Shown: positions 55,509 to 63,340 of the stretch, in pieces | How the letters are laid out: each line of letters begins with the position of its first letter | How positions within the stretch are numbered: position 1 is the first letter of the stretch | Assembly: GCF_019797845.1 (NCBI RefSeq) | Contig: NZ_CP081864.1 | Span: forward strand, 3,720,001 to 3,784,000 | From: Symbiopectobacterium purcellii | GTDB lineage: Bacteria; Pseudomonadota; Gammaproteobacteria; Enterobacterales; Enterobacteriaceae | Length of the DNA: 64,000 nucleotides | Reading direction: 5' to 3' | Position numbers and translations under genes: made by a program | The notes under the pieces: generated by a model | What the model was told of the DNA's origin: nothing | Seen by the model: only the letters and a program-made list of their open reading frames with translations | The model's database searches: none

Positions 55509-55528
55509 GAGTTGAATCCCCTCCCCTG

Positions 55529-56509
55529 TCAGGCAAGCTGCATGGCGAGTTGAATCGAGATAGCCATGCTCTCAGACTTCGCTTTACCTGTCCAGGCGAT
55601 ATCAAATGCCGTACCGTGATCGGCCGAGGTGCGAATAAACGGCAAGCCTGCGGTTAAATTCACCCCATCGTAAAAGCCCAGCAGCTTGAGCGGAATATGG
55701 CCCTGATCGTGATACATCGCCACCACCATGTCATATTGCCCTTCATAGGCTTGCAGATAGACGGTATCCGGCGCGCAAGGCCCGTAAACGTCCAACCCTT
55801 TTGCCTTCATCGCTTCAACGGAAGGGCCGACAATGGTGATTTCTTCATCACCGAACAAGCCGTTCTCCCCTGCATGCGGGTTAACCCCAGCGACAGCGAT
55901 ACGCGGTGTAGTGTAACCCACACGTTTCAGGAACGTATCCGCCATACCGATGACGGTTTCTACACGGTCGCGGTTTAGGGTATCCAGGAATTTGCGCAAT
56001 GCAATGTGCGTTGTCACATGAATGACTTTTAGTTTTTCGGTATACAGCACCATGGCGTAATCCCGGCTGTTGGTCAGCTTCGCCAGCAGTTCGGTATGCC
56101 CAGGGTAAATGTGCCCCGCAGAGTGCATCGCTTCCTTGTTCAGCGGCGCAGTGGCAATCGCCTGAACCTCCCCCGCCATCGCCAACGCCGTGGCTTTTTT
56201 AATGCAGCGATAGGCCAGATCCCCTGCCTGCGCCTGCACCACGCCCGGGATGAGCCCCTGCGGGTCAGCCAGCGGCTCATCGATGATATTAATAATGCCG
56301 GGGGCAAAGCGCGCCTGAGCTGGCTCATCAATAACATTCAGCTCAACCTGCGGCACAATGTTCAGCGCAAGGATGCGACGCAGCGTTTGTACGCAGCCTA
56401 CCACCACGGCAGATGCGCCAGACAATTCTCCTTCATCCAGGGATTTAATAATAATCTCAGGACCGATACCCGCCGGATCACCCATGGTTATTGCAATAAT
56501 TTTACTCAC
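55529..56509 (-). CDS. pdxA2: PdxA2-family 4-phospho-threonate/erythronate dehydrogenase
   Basis: A 326-residue NAD-dependent metalloenzyme of the PdxA family (start [20 protein letters not shown]; metal ligands in [22 protein letters not shown] and the HATATA-like HGTAFDIAW). Its setting beside a DUF1537 kinase marks it as PdxA2 rather than the vitamin B6 enzyme. The known reaction oxidises 4-phospho-D-threonate or D-erythronate, and decarboxylation then yields dihydroxyacetone phosphate. It overlaps the kinase stop by 8 bases, so the two are coupled. Confidence 0.88.
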   Translation of the reverse strand: MSKIIAITMGDPAGIGPEIIIKSLDEGELSGASAVVVGCVQTLRRILALNIVPQVELNVIDEPAQARFAPGIINIIDEPLADPQGLIPGVVQAQAGDLAYRCIKKATALAMAGEVQAIATAPLNKEAMHSAGHIYPGHTELLAKLTNSRDYAMVLYTEKLKVIHVTTHIALRKFLDTLNRDRVETVIGMADTFLKRVGYTTPRIAVAGVNPHAGENGLFGDEEITIVGPSVEAMKAKGLDVYGPCAPDTVYLQAYEGQYDMVVAMYHDQGHIPLKLLGFYDGVNLTAGLPFIRTSADHGTAFDIAWTGKAKSESMAISIQLAMQLA

Positions 56510-57812
56510 TCACTCTCTCCTCAATAAAGCGTAAAACGTGATGCAAGGTGGCTTCATCACCGAAGCCGCCTGCTTTAGTCATGACAGGGATATCGCCGAC
56601 GATGCTGTCGATGAAGCGTCCCCAAGGTACACAGGACGCAAGCTGTCCTTTGATATGAAACCCGGTAGCACCGAGCGCAGCGGCCACGGCAATCGCCACG
56701 TCGCCACCGGAGAGATAGAGTCCAGCTGGACGGCACAATGTCACCGTACAACGGGCCATCTCTCCCAGAAAATCACTGATCCGTTCACCCAATTGCTGGC
56801 GACTGAGGCCGTGCTGTTGGCATAGCTGCGCAATCTCGTGCCGCTGTTGCTCATCACGGCAGGTGCGAATCAAACAATGTCGGCCTGCCAGCAGCGCTGC
56901 GGCAGCGGTGCGCGCGGTGTCTTGCGCCAATGTGGTTCCCGCAGGCGTAAGCAAAGGCCGAATATCCACATCAAGCAGCATCACCTGCGATAGCGCGCTC
57001 ACCGCAGCGATCTGCTTTTGCGTCATTTCGCTCATCGACCCCACCACTGCCAGCAACGCGGGCCGTGGTGGCGGCGTGAAACGCAGAGCCTGAGCCAGCG
57101 CCTCACTCAAGCCAGCTGCACCAACCAATAACGGTTTCACCGGCAACGTCTGCGCTGCCGCCACGATCAGTGCCAACGTCTGCGGCGTCTCAGCGTAAAT
57201 AATCACGCCCTTGATACCCGCCTCGCGCAGATGCAGCAGCGTTTCAGCGAGCGCAAAATGATTATTTTCACTCACGGTTAATGTGGCCGTGGTCAAGGCA
57301 CTTTGTTCGGCGATACGTTCGGCAATCTCTGCGCTGCGTACCGGCGTTTTCGGATCGCTGGCAAATTCGGTTTCGGTCAGCAATGTTCCGTTGACCCACA
57401 CGTTGCCATCACGCGTGATGCGTCCGAGCGCAGGGACAGCGGGTGAAATCAACGCCATTTCAGCGCCGCTGGCAGTCAAGGCCGCCGCGATCTCTGCGCC
57501 GAGGTTGCCGCGCAGCGTGGAGTCGATCTTCTTGAATACCCACCCGTTGCCGCCCGCTTCACGCCAGCGTGTCACGGCGTGCACCACGCGCAGTGCGGCG
57601 TCTTGCGCTGCCTGCGCACGGCTGTCGGTATTGATGACCGTCACCTCATGCAACGCTCCCGTCGTCAATGCGTCCAACTCCAGAATCACATTGACCTGTG
57701 CCTGCTGAAGCGCCAGTCCAACCCCAGCATCGTTAGCGCCAGTAAAATCATCCGCGACGACCAACACCTGGGGAGCTGTAAATTCCAGGCTGACATCTTG
57801 CCGCTGTGGCAT
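56502..57812 (-). CDS. Four-carbon acid sugar kinase (DUF1537)
   Basis: A 436-residue kinase of the DUF1537 (DtnK/OtnK/YgbK) family with the N-terminal substrate domain (VLVVADDFTGANDAGVGLAL, FKKIDSTLRGNLGAE) and the C-terminal nucleotide domain (LYLSGGDVAIAVAAALGATG). Known members phosphorylate D-threonate, D-erythronate, L-threonate or 3-oxo-tetronate at C4. Paired with PdxA2, D-threonate or D-erythronate is the best guess. The ATG at 57812 has AAGGGG five bases upstream and is preferred over GTG at 57818. First gene of its operon, divergent from the alcohol dehydrogenase. Confidence 0.88.
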   Translation of the reverse strand: MPQRQDVSLEFTAPQVLVVADDFTGANDAGVGLALQQAQVNVILELDALTTGALHEVTVINTDSRAQAAQDAALRVVHAVTRWREAGGNGWVFKKIDSTLRGNLGAEIAAALTASGAEMALISPAVPALGRITRDGNVWVNGTLLTETEFASDPKTPVRSAEIAERIAEQSALTTATLTVSENNHFALAETLLHLREAGIKGVIIYAETPQTLALIVAAAQTLPVKPLLVGAAGLSEALAQALRFTPPPRPALLAVVGSMSEMTQKQIAAVSALSQVMLLDVDIRPLLTPAGTTLAQDTARTAAAALLAGRHCLIRTCRDEQQRHEIAQLCQQHGLSRQQLGERISDFLGEMARCTVTLCRPAGLYLSGGDVAIAVAAALGATGFHIKGQLASCVPWGRFIDSIVGDIPVMTKAGGFGDEATLHHVLRFIEERVSE

Positions 57813-57876
57813 ACCCACCCCTTATTTATCGATAACGGTATAGCGACGCGTATGTGTCGATTACCTGATAATGATT

Positions 57877-57906
57877 ATATTGAATCATATTTGATTATAT
57901 TTGATC
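57877..57906. repeat. Three tandem 10-bp direct repeats, probable DeoR-family operator
   Basis: ATATTGAATC, ATATTTGATT, ATATTTGATC lie head to tail with exactly one helical turn per unit, 65 bp upstream of the kinase start and midway in the divergent promoter region. DeoR-family proteins often bind such direct repeats. Confidence 0.6.
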
Positions 57907-58012
57907 AAAATAAAATTATTTAAAAGCAATATAGCCTATAAATTACGCTACAAAATGACGTTATTACGTCAAAACACGATCGCATAGCACGTATTGATTG
58001 AGAAAAATCACT

Positions 58013-58025
58013 TTCACTGCGTGAA
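58013..58025. promoter_or_regulatory. Palindrome before the Fe-alcohol dehydrogenase gene
   Basis: TTCAC-TGC-GTGAA, a perfect inverted repeat 17 bases before the ATG at 58043, in the leader. It may be an operator for the dehydrogenase-aldolase operon. Confidence 0.4.
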
Positions 58026-58042
58026 CACTGTAAAGGAACGCC

Positions 58043-59179
58043 ATGAACATCAATAGCACTATCATCAGCGGCAGCCAGGCCATTAACGATATCCGCTACC
58101 TATTAACCTCATGCCAGCACGTTCTGTTCGTGACTGACCGCAATATCGTGCAGCAACCCGGTGTGCAGGCGCTGCTCAACCAGGTTAAAGCGTGCGTGCC
58201 GGCCATCACCCTGATTGATAATGTGCCGCCGGAGCCGAGCCAGCACGATGTTGCCCGTATTCTGGAAGCGCTGCCCAACGCTCGCACGGAACTGGTGATT
58301 GGCGTAGGCGGCGGCAGCGTATTGGACGTGGCCAAACTGCTGTGTCTGCTGTGCGTCGGTGATGACGCCGTCTCTCTTGATACCTTGCTGGCCGGTGAAA
58401 AACCGACGCGCCGCACCGCCTCCTTATTGATCCCGACGACGGCAGGCACCGGTTCTGAAGCCACGCCGAACGCCATTCTGGCGATCCCTGAGAAAGCCAC
58501 CAAGGTGGGCATCATCACACCGGTAATGCTGCCAGACTATGTTGCCCTGGTGCCGGAACTGACCACCAGCATGCCGTCGCATATTGCGGCGTCCACCGGT
58601 ATCGATGCGCTGTGTCATCTGATCGAATGCTTCACCGCGACCATCGCCAACCCGGTGGGTGATAACTACGCGCTGATCGGTTTGAAAAAGCTGTTTGCCA
58701 ATATCGAGCTATCCATCCGTGAACCCGAGAATCTGGAAGCACGACTGAACATGCTGTGGGCTTCCTACTACGGCGGTGCCGCTATTGCTCACGCAGGCAC
58801 ACATCTGGTGCACGCCATGTCTTACCCGCTCGGCGGCAAGTATCACATTCCCCACGGCGTGGCGAATGCCATTTTGCTGGCCCCCTGCATGCGCTTTGTG
58901 CGCCCGGCGGCGGAAGCGAAATTCGCGCAAGCTTATGACCTGCTGCCCGACGCCAACCTGTCGCTCTCCGTCACGGAGAAATCGCACGCACTGGTCACCT
59001 ATTTCACCGATCTGGTACAGCGCCTGGCGCTGCCCAGCTCACTGCAACAATTAGGTATCGAAAAAACGCATTTGCCCGATCTGGTCGAAGGGGCTTTGCA
59101 GGTTCAGCGTCTTATGAAAAACGTGCCCGCCACGGTGAAGGCGGACGACGTGCGCGATATTTATCTGACGCTGTTCTGA
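58043..59179 (+). CDS. Iron-containing (group III) alcohol dehydrogenase
   Basis: A 378-residue NAD(P)-dependent dehydrogenase of the Fe-ADH family. The cofactor loop GVGGGSVLDVAK is near residues 92-103, TTAGTGSEAT is conserved, and the metal ligands are Asp and His in GIDALCHLIE and His in AHAGTHLVHAMSYPLGGKYH and IPHG. It would interconvert an aldehyde and an alcohol. First gene of a plus-strand operon with an aldolase, Na+ symporter, sialidase-fold protein, YhcH protein and SDR. It could handle an aldehyde released by the aldolase. AAGGA precedes the ATG. Confidence 0.9.
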   Translation: MNINSTIISGSQAINDIRYLLTSCQHVLFVTDRNIVQQPGVQALLNQVKACVPAITLIDNVPPEPSQHDVARILEALPNARTELVIGVGGGSVLDVAKLLCLLCVGDDAVSLDTLLAGEKPTRRTASLLIPTTAGTGSEATPNAILAIPEKATKVGIITPVMLPDYVALVPELTTSMPSHIAASTGIDALCHLIECFTATIANPVGDNYALIGLKKLFANIELSIREPENLEARLNMLWASYYGGAAIAHAGTHLVHAMSYPLGGKYHIPHGVANAILLAPCMRFVRPAAEAKFAQAYDLLPDANLSLSVTEKSHALVTYFTDLVQRLALPSSLQQLGIEKTHLPDLVEGALQVQRLMKNVPATVKADDVRDIYLTLF

Positions 59180-59228
59180 TTCACAGACTTGGTGTTCTTT
59201 TTTGATTACGCAGTAACGAGGAAAAACA

Positions 59229-60109
59229 ATGAGCAAACGTATTACCGGCGTGTTGACCGCAATCGTCACGCCCTTTGACGGTCAGGGTGAATTCAATCCA
59301 ACAGCATTGCGCGCACAGATTCAGCGCCAGATGCGGTATGGCAACGGTATCTTCTGCAACGGTACCAACGGCGAATTCTTCGTACTACATACCGATGAAA
59401 AAGTCGCGGTGACTGAAACCTGCGTGGATGAAGTGGCAGGCAAAGCACCGGTGGTAGGCCATATCGGTGAAATATCTACGCGTGAAACCATCAAGCTCGG
59501 CAAGCGTATCGCCGCACTCGGTGTCGACGCCGTTTCGGTTATCACTCCCTATTTCATTCCGCTGAAACAAGAAGAACTGATCGCCCACTACCGCGCGGTA
59601 GCGGATGCGTTAACCGTTCCGATCTTCCTCTACAACATTCCTGCACGTACCGGCAATACGCTTACGCCGGAAACCGTGCGCATTCTCGCCGATCATCCCA
59701 ACATCATCGGCATCAAGGACAGTGCAGGTAGCTATGAAAGCCTGAACGGCTTCCTGCAAGCCGCTAAAGATATGCCGAACTTTGACGTGCTCACGGGCCG
59801 GACTCCTTGATTCATCAGGGCTTCGTCGAAGGCTGCTCCGCCTGTATTTCCGGGCTGGCTAACGTGGCACCAGAGCCTATCAGCCAAATCTGGCACCGTT
59901 TCCATGCCGGTGATATCGACGGCTCCCGTCAGGTGCAGGAACAGGTCAGCGAGCTGAGAAAAACGCTGTACGCCATTGCGTTCTCGCCTGCCGCAGTGAA
60001 AAAGGCACTGACGTTAATGGGCCATGACGTTGGCGTAAGTCGCTACCCTATCCAGTTCTCCGAACAGGATGAAGCAGCTATCCGTCGTATCGTCAGCGCC
60101 TTTGCATAG
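59229..60109 (+). pseudogene. DapA/NanA-family aldolase with a 1-bp deletion
   Basis: The first frame (MSKRITGVLTAIVTPFDGQG ... NFDVLTG) has the class I aldolase features: FCNGTNGEFF substrate loop, Tyr in YNIPARTGNTL and the Schiff-base Lys in IIGIKDSAG. It then runs into RTP-stop at 59810. The second frame continues PDSLIHQGFVEGCSACISGL to 60109. They join at ACGGGCCGGAC (59794-59804): one C is missing from a GGGCCC run. Restoring it gives 293 residues, normal for the family, which splits 2-keto-3-deoxy acids into pyruvate and an aldehyde. As read, the last third of the barrel is lost. Either a recent mutation or a homopolymer read error. Confidence 0.88.
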
Positions 60110-60176
60110 CGACGTTTATTACTCTGTTTGACAACAACCACCCTGCGACAACAACGACAACGATAGGTCGAAAGAT

Positions 60177-61595
60177 ATGAACCATTTTGATCTGACAGAT
60201 ACCCTCATCATCATCGGGATGATAGTGTTTTATATCGCGTTCACTTCCTGGCTGACGCTGAAATTACGCAGTAAATACAGCTCCGAATTTATGGAAGGGT
60301 CGCGTGCGCTGCCCGCATTTATCGTCGGTATTTTGCTGATGACCGAGTTTATCGGTGCAAAATCCACGGTAGGTACCGCACAAGCGGCGTTCGAAAGTGG
60401 CATCGCCGCCTCTTGGTCAGTGATCGGTGCTGCCATCGGCTTTCTGCTGTTCGGCATGATCCTGGTGAAGAAGATCTACAACACCGGTAAAGTTACCATT
60501 TCCGGTGCGATCGCCGAGAAGTACGGCACTTCCACCAAAAACATCATTTCGATCATCATGATCTATGCCCTGTTGCTGGTAAACGTGGGTAACTACGTCA
60601 GCGGCGCAGCAGCCATCTCCACCGTATTGAAAATCTCGCTGCCAGTAGCGGCCTTGATCACCGCAATCGTCAGTACCTTCTACTTCTACTTCGGTGGGTT
60701 GAAAGGTGTGGCCTATGTCACGCTGATCCACAGCGGCGTGAAATATGTCGGCGTGATGATCATTCTGTACGTGGCCTTGAAAATGACCGGCGGGATCACC
60801 CCGATGGTTCAACAGATGCCAGAGTTCTACTGGACCTGGGACGGTAACATTGGCGCGAGCACCATCTTTGCCTGGTTGATCGGTACTATCGGCTCGATTT
60901 TCTGTACCCAGTTCGTGATTCAGGCGATTTCCGCGACCAAAGATGCGACCTCCGCCAAACGCGCCACCTGGATTGCCTTCCTGTTCTGTATGCCGATTGC
61001 CCTGGCCATCGCCGTGATCGGTGTGGCAGCGAAGTTCGTCCATCCGGAAATCAAGAGCCTGTACGCACTGCCGGTGTTCCTGCAAGACATGAACCCGTGG
61101 GTGGCAGGTCTGGTTACCACCTCGCTGGTGGCATCCATCTTTATCAGCGTAAGTACCGTGGCGCTGGCAATTGCGTCTCTGATCGTGAAAGACTTCTACG
61201 TACCGTACTACAACCCGACGCCGGAAAAAGAGATGAAGATGACGCGCGTATTCTCGCTCATCATCGGTTTCCTGCCCCTGGTCTTTGTGCTGCTGGTGCC
61301 TGAAGTGCTGAAGCTGTCGTTCTTTACCCGTGCCATCCGTCTGTCCATCTCGGTGGTCGCGATGATTGCGTTCTACCTGCCGTTCTTCAACAGCACTCGC
61401 GGTGCGAACGCCAGCCTGATTGCTGCCTGCGTAGTCACCTCGGTATGGTATGTGATGGGTAATCCGTTCGGCATTGATAACATGTATGTGGCTTTAGTCA
61501 CCCCTGCGGTTGTGATGTTCCTGGATCGTCTGATTCCGAACAAAAACGCACCACGGTCAGAAAAGAAAACATCCGTCTCTCAAACAGGAGCCTAA
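60177..61595 (+). CDS. Sodium:solute symporter (SSS family)
   Basis: A 472-residue inner-membrane protein with about 13 helices and the SSS pattern (FMEGSRALPAFIVGILLMTE, AKSTVGTAQAAFESGIAASW, TLIHSGVKYVGVMI). It is similar in type to sialate, pantothenate or sugar-acid Na+ symporters. It lies between the aldolase and the cytoplasmic sialidase-fold protein, so it probably imports the operon's substrate intact. Substrate unknown. Confidence 0.88.
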   Translation: MNHFDLTDTLIIIGMIVFYIAFTSWLTLKLRSKYSSEFMEGSRALPAFIVGILLMTEFIGAKSTVGTAQAAFESGIAASWSVIGAAIGFLLFGMILVKKIYNTGKVTISGAIAEKYGTSTKNIISIIMIYALLLVNVGNYVSGAAAISTVLKISLPVAALITAIVSTFYFYFGGLKGVAYVTLIHSGVKYVGVMIILYVALKMTGGITPMVQQMPEFYWTWDGNIGASTIFAWLIGTIGSIFCTQFVIQAISATKDATSAKRATWIAFLFCMPIALAIAVIGVAAKFVHPEIKSLYALPVFLQDMNPWVAGLVTTSLVASIFISVSTVALAIASLIVKDFYVPYYNPTPEKEMKMTRVFSLIIGFLPLVFVLLVPEVLKLSFFTRAIRLSISVVAMIAFYLPFFNSTRGANASLIAACVVTSVWYVMGNPFGIDNMYVALVTPAVVMFLDRLIPNKNAPRSEKKTSVSQTGA

Positions 61596-61600
61596 TCGTC

Positions 61601-62779
61601 ATGACGACTGAAACCATCACCGTAGAACGTACCGGCGTGATTCATCAGGCCGAAGGAGATGCGCAGCGCATTGATGCCTATCTACCTTCCGTTTGCCCGC
61701 AAAACCACGCCGCTAACCTGCTCCACTTGCCGAATGGCGATGTGCTGTGTGTCTGGTTTGGCGGCACACAAGAAGGGATTGCGGATATCTCGATTTACCA
61801 GTCGCGCCTGGCTAACGGCAGCACGCAATGGTCAGACGCCGTGAAGTTATCGGAAGATGCCACGCGCTCTGAGCAGAACCCGGTACTGTTTCTGGCACCA
61901 GACGGCGTACTGTGGTTGCTGTATACCGCGCAGAAATCCGGTAATCAGGACACCGCCATTGTGCGTTACCGTCAATCGACCGACCAGGGTCACACCTGGG
62001 GGGAAATCGGCACACTGCTCGATCAGCCGGGCACCTTTATCCGCCAACCGATCACCGTGCTGCCGAACGGCGACTGGCTGCTGCCGGTGTTCTATTGCCG
62101 CGTTGAGCCGGGCGAGAAATGGTTGGGTAACAACGATGATAGCGCAGTTAAAATCTCCAGCGACCAGGGTAAAACCTGGCAGGAATACCCGGTGCCGAAC
62201 AGCACGGGCTGTGTCCACATGAACATCACGCCGCTGGCGGACGGTTCACTGCTGGCGCTGTTCCGCAGCCGCTGGGCTGACTTTATCTATCGTAGCCACT
62301 CTACGGATGGCGGCAAAACCTGGTCGGTGCCCGTGCCCACCACGTTGCCAAACAACAACTCGTCCATTCAGGTGACGACGCTGCAAAACGGCCATCTGGC
62401 GCTGGTGTTCAACCACATGAGCGCCGCCGATGCCACCGAGCGCCGCGTGTCGTTGTATGACGAAATCGAAGATGAAGACGGCGGCAATGACGCCAAAATG
62501 CCGGAAATCACCGAAGGGCGCAGCGCCTTCTGGGGCGCACCGCGCGCGCCCATGACGCTGGCCATTTCGGAAGATGGTGGCAAGACCTGGCCGTGGCAGC
62601 GCAATATCGAAGTGGGCGATGGCTATTGCATGACCAACAACTCGCAACAGAAGCTGAACCGCGAGTTCTCCTATCCCAGCATCAAGCAGGGACCGGAAGG
62701 GAAATTGCATGTGGCCTTCACCTATTTCCGTCAGGCTATCAAATACGTTTGTGTCGATGAGGCATGGGTAAAAGGGTGA
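61601..62779 (+). CDS. Cytoplasmic sialidase-fold (BNR repeat) protein
   Basis: A 392-residue beta-propeller protein with four clear Asp-box motifs (S-x-D-x-G-x-T-W): STDQGHTWGE, SSDQGKTWQE, STDGGKTWSV and SEDGGKTWPW. Motifs FIRQPITVLPNG and FRSRW supply arginines that could be part of a sialidase-like pocket. There is no signal peptide, so it acts in the cytoplasm on imported material, unlike secreted sialidases. With the Na+ symporter, aldolase, dehydrogenases and YhcH protein it may open an acidic sugar or oligosaccharide. True sialic acid use is unlikely, since nanE/nanK are not here. AGGAG lies upstream, and the gene is 5 bases from the symporter stop. Confidence 0.85.
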   Translation: MTTETITVERTGVIHQAEGDAQRIDAYLPSVCPQNHAANLLHLPNGDVLCVWFGGTQEGIADISIYQSRLANGSTQWSDAVKLSEDATRSEQNPVLFLAPDGVLWLLYTAQKSGNQDTAIVRYRQSTDQGHTWGEIGTLLDQPGTFIRQPITVLPNGDWLLPVFYCRVEPGEKWLGNNDDSAVKISSDQGKTWQEYPVPNSTGCVHMNITPLADGSLLALFRSRWADFIYRSHSTDGGKTWSVPVPTTLPNNNSSIQVTTLQNGHLALVFNHMSAADATERRVSLYDEIEDEDGGNDAKMPEITEGRSAFWGAPRAPMTLAISEDGGKTWPWQRNIEVGDGYCMTNNSQQKLNREFSYPSIKQGPEGKLHVAFTYFRQAIKYVCVDEAWVKG

Positions 62780-62786
62780 TACACCA

Positions 62787-62816
62787 AGAGGCACCGCGTT
62801 TGCGGTGTCTCTTTTT
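62787..62816 (+). terminator. Hairpin with T-run inside the operon
   Basis: AGAGGCACCGC-GTTT-GCGGTGTCTCT then TTTT, between the sialidase-fold gene and yhcH-like gene. The ribosome-binding site AGGAG follows within 6 bases. It may reduce expression of the last genes or be an attenuator. Confidence 0.75.
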
Positions 62817-62831
62817 ATCAGGAGCTACACC

Positions 62832-63308
62832 ATGATTGCAGGCAATTTACAGCATCTGCCGTTGGCAACGCTGCCCGCGCCGCTGTTAGCGATTCTCTCT
62901 TCACCCGGCATGACGCTGGATGAACTGAACGCCAAGCCGGAAGGAAAATATCAACCGGAAGGGGCAGACTGGTTTTACAGTATTGGCACAGTATCTACCG
63001 CCCCGCAGGCAGAACGTCACACCGAGTTCCACCACAACTTTCTGGATATTCAGCTGATTCTGTCCGGGGAAGAGATCATCGGTTATGGGCTGAACAGCGT
63101 GATTGGGCAACCCGCGACCGAACGTAAGCCCGATCTCTATATTTTAGACAACCCGCAGGTGCCGCATCAGATCCACTTGCGCGCCGGAGATTTCGTCACG
63201 TTCTACCCCGGAGAACCGCATCAGGCGCTGTGCGCGATAGGCGATATTCCCGCACCGGTAAAAAAAGCGGTGTTTAAAGTGCCCGTCAGCGATGTTACCC
63301 CGTTGTAA
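62832..63308 (+). CDS. YhcH/YjgK/YiaL family protein (DUF386)
   Basis: A 158-residue cupin-like protein of the YhcH family (EFHHNFLDIQLILSGEEIIG, FVTFYPGEPHQAL with metal-binding His and Glu). Members accompany sialic acid, rhamnose and other sugar-acid genes and are thought to act as sugar or sugar-acid isomerases/anomerases; the role is not settled. The ATG at 62832 has AGGAG seven bases upstream; the frame to 62805 lies in the hairpin. It follows a terminator-like hairpin. Confidence 0.88.
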   Translation: MIAGNLQHLPLATLPAPLLAILSSPGMTLDELNAKPEGKYQPEGADWFYSIGTVSTAPQAERHTEFHHNFLDIQLILSGEEIIGYGLNSVIGQPATERKPDLYILDNPQVPHQIHLRAGDFVTFYPGEPHQALCAIGDIPAPVKKAVFKVPVSDVTPL

Positions 63309-63340
63309 CCCTGACGAACCTTGATACAGGAGAGCACCTT

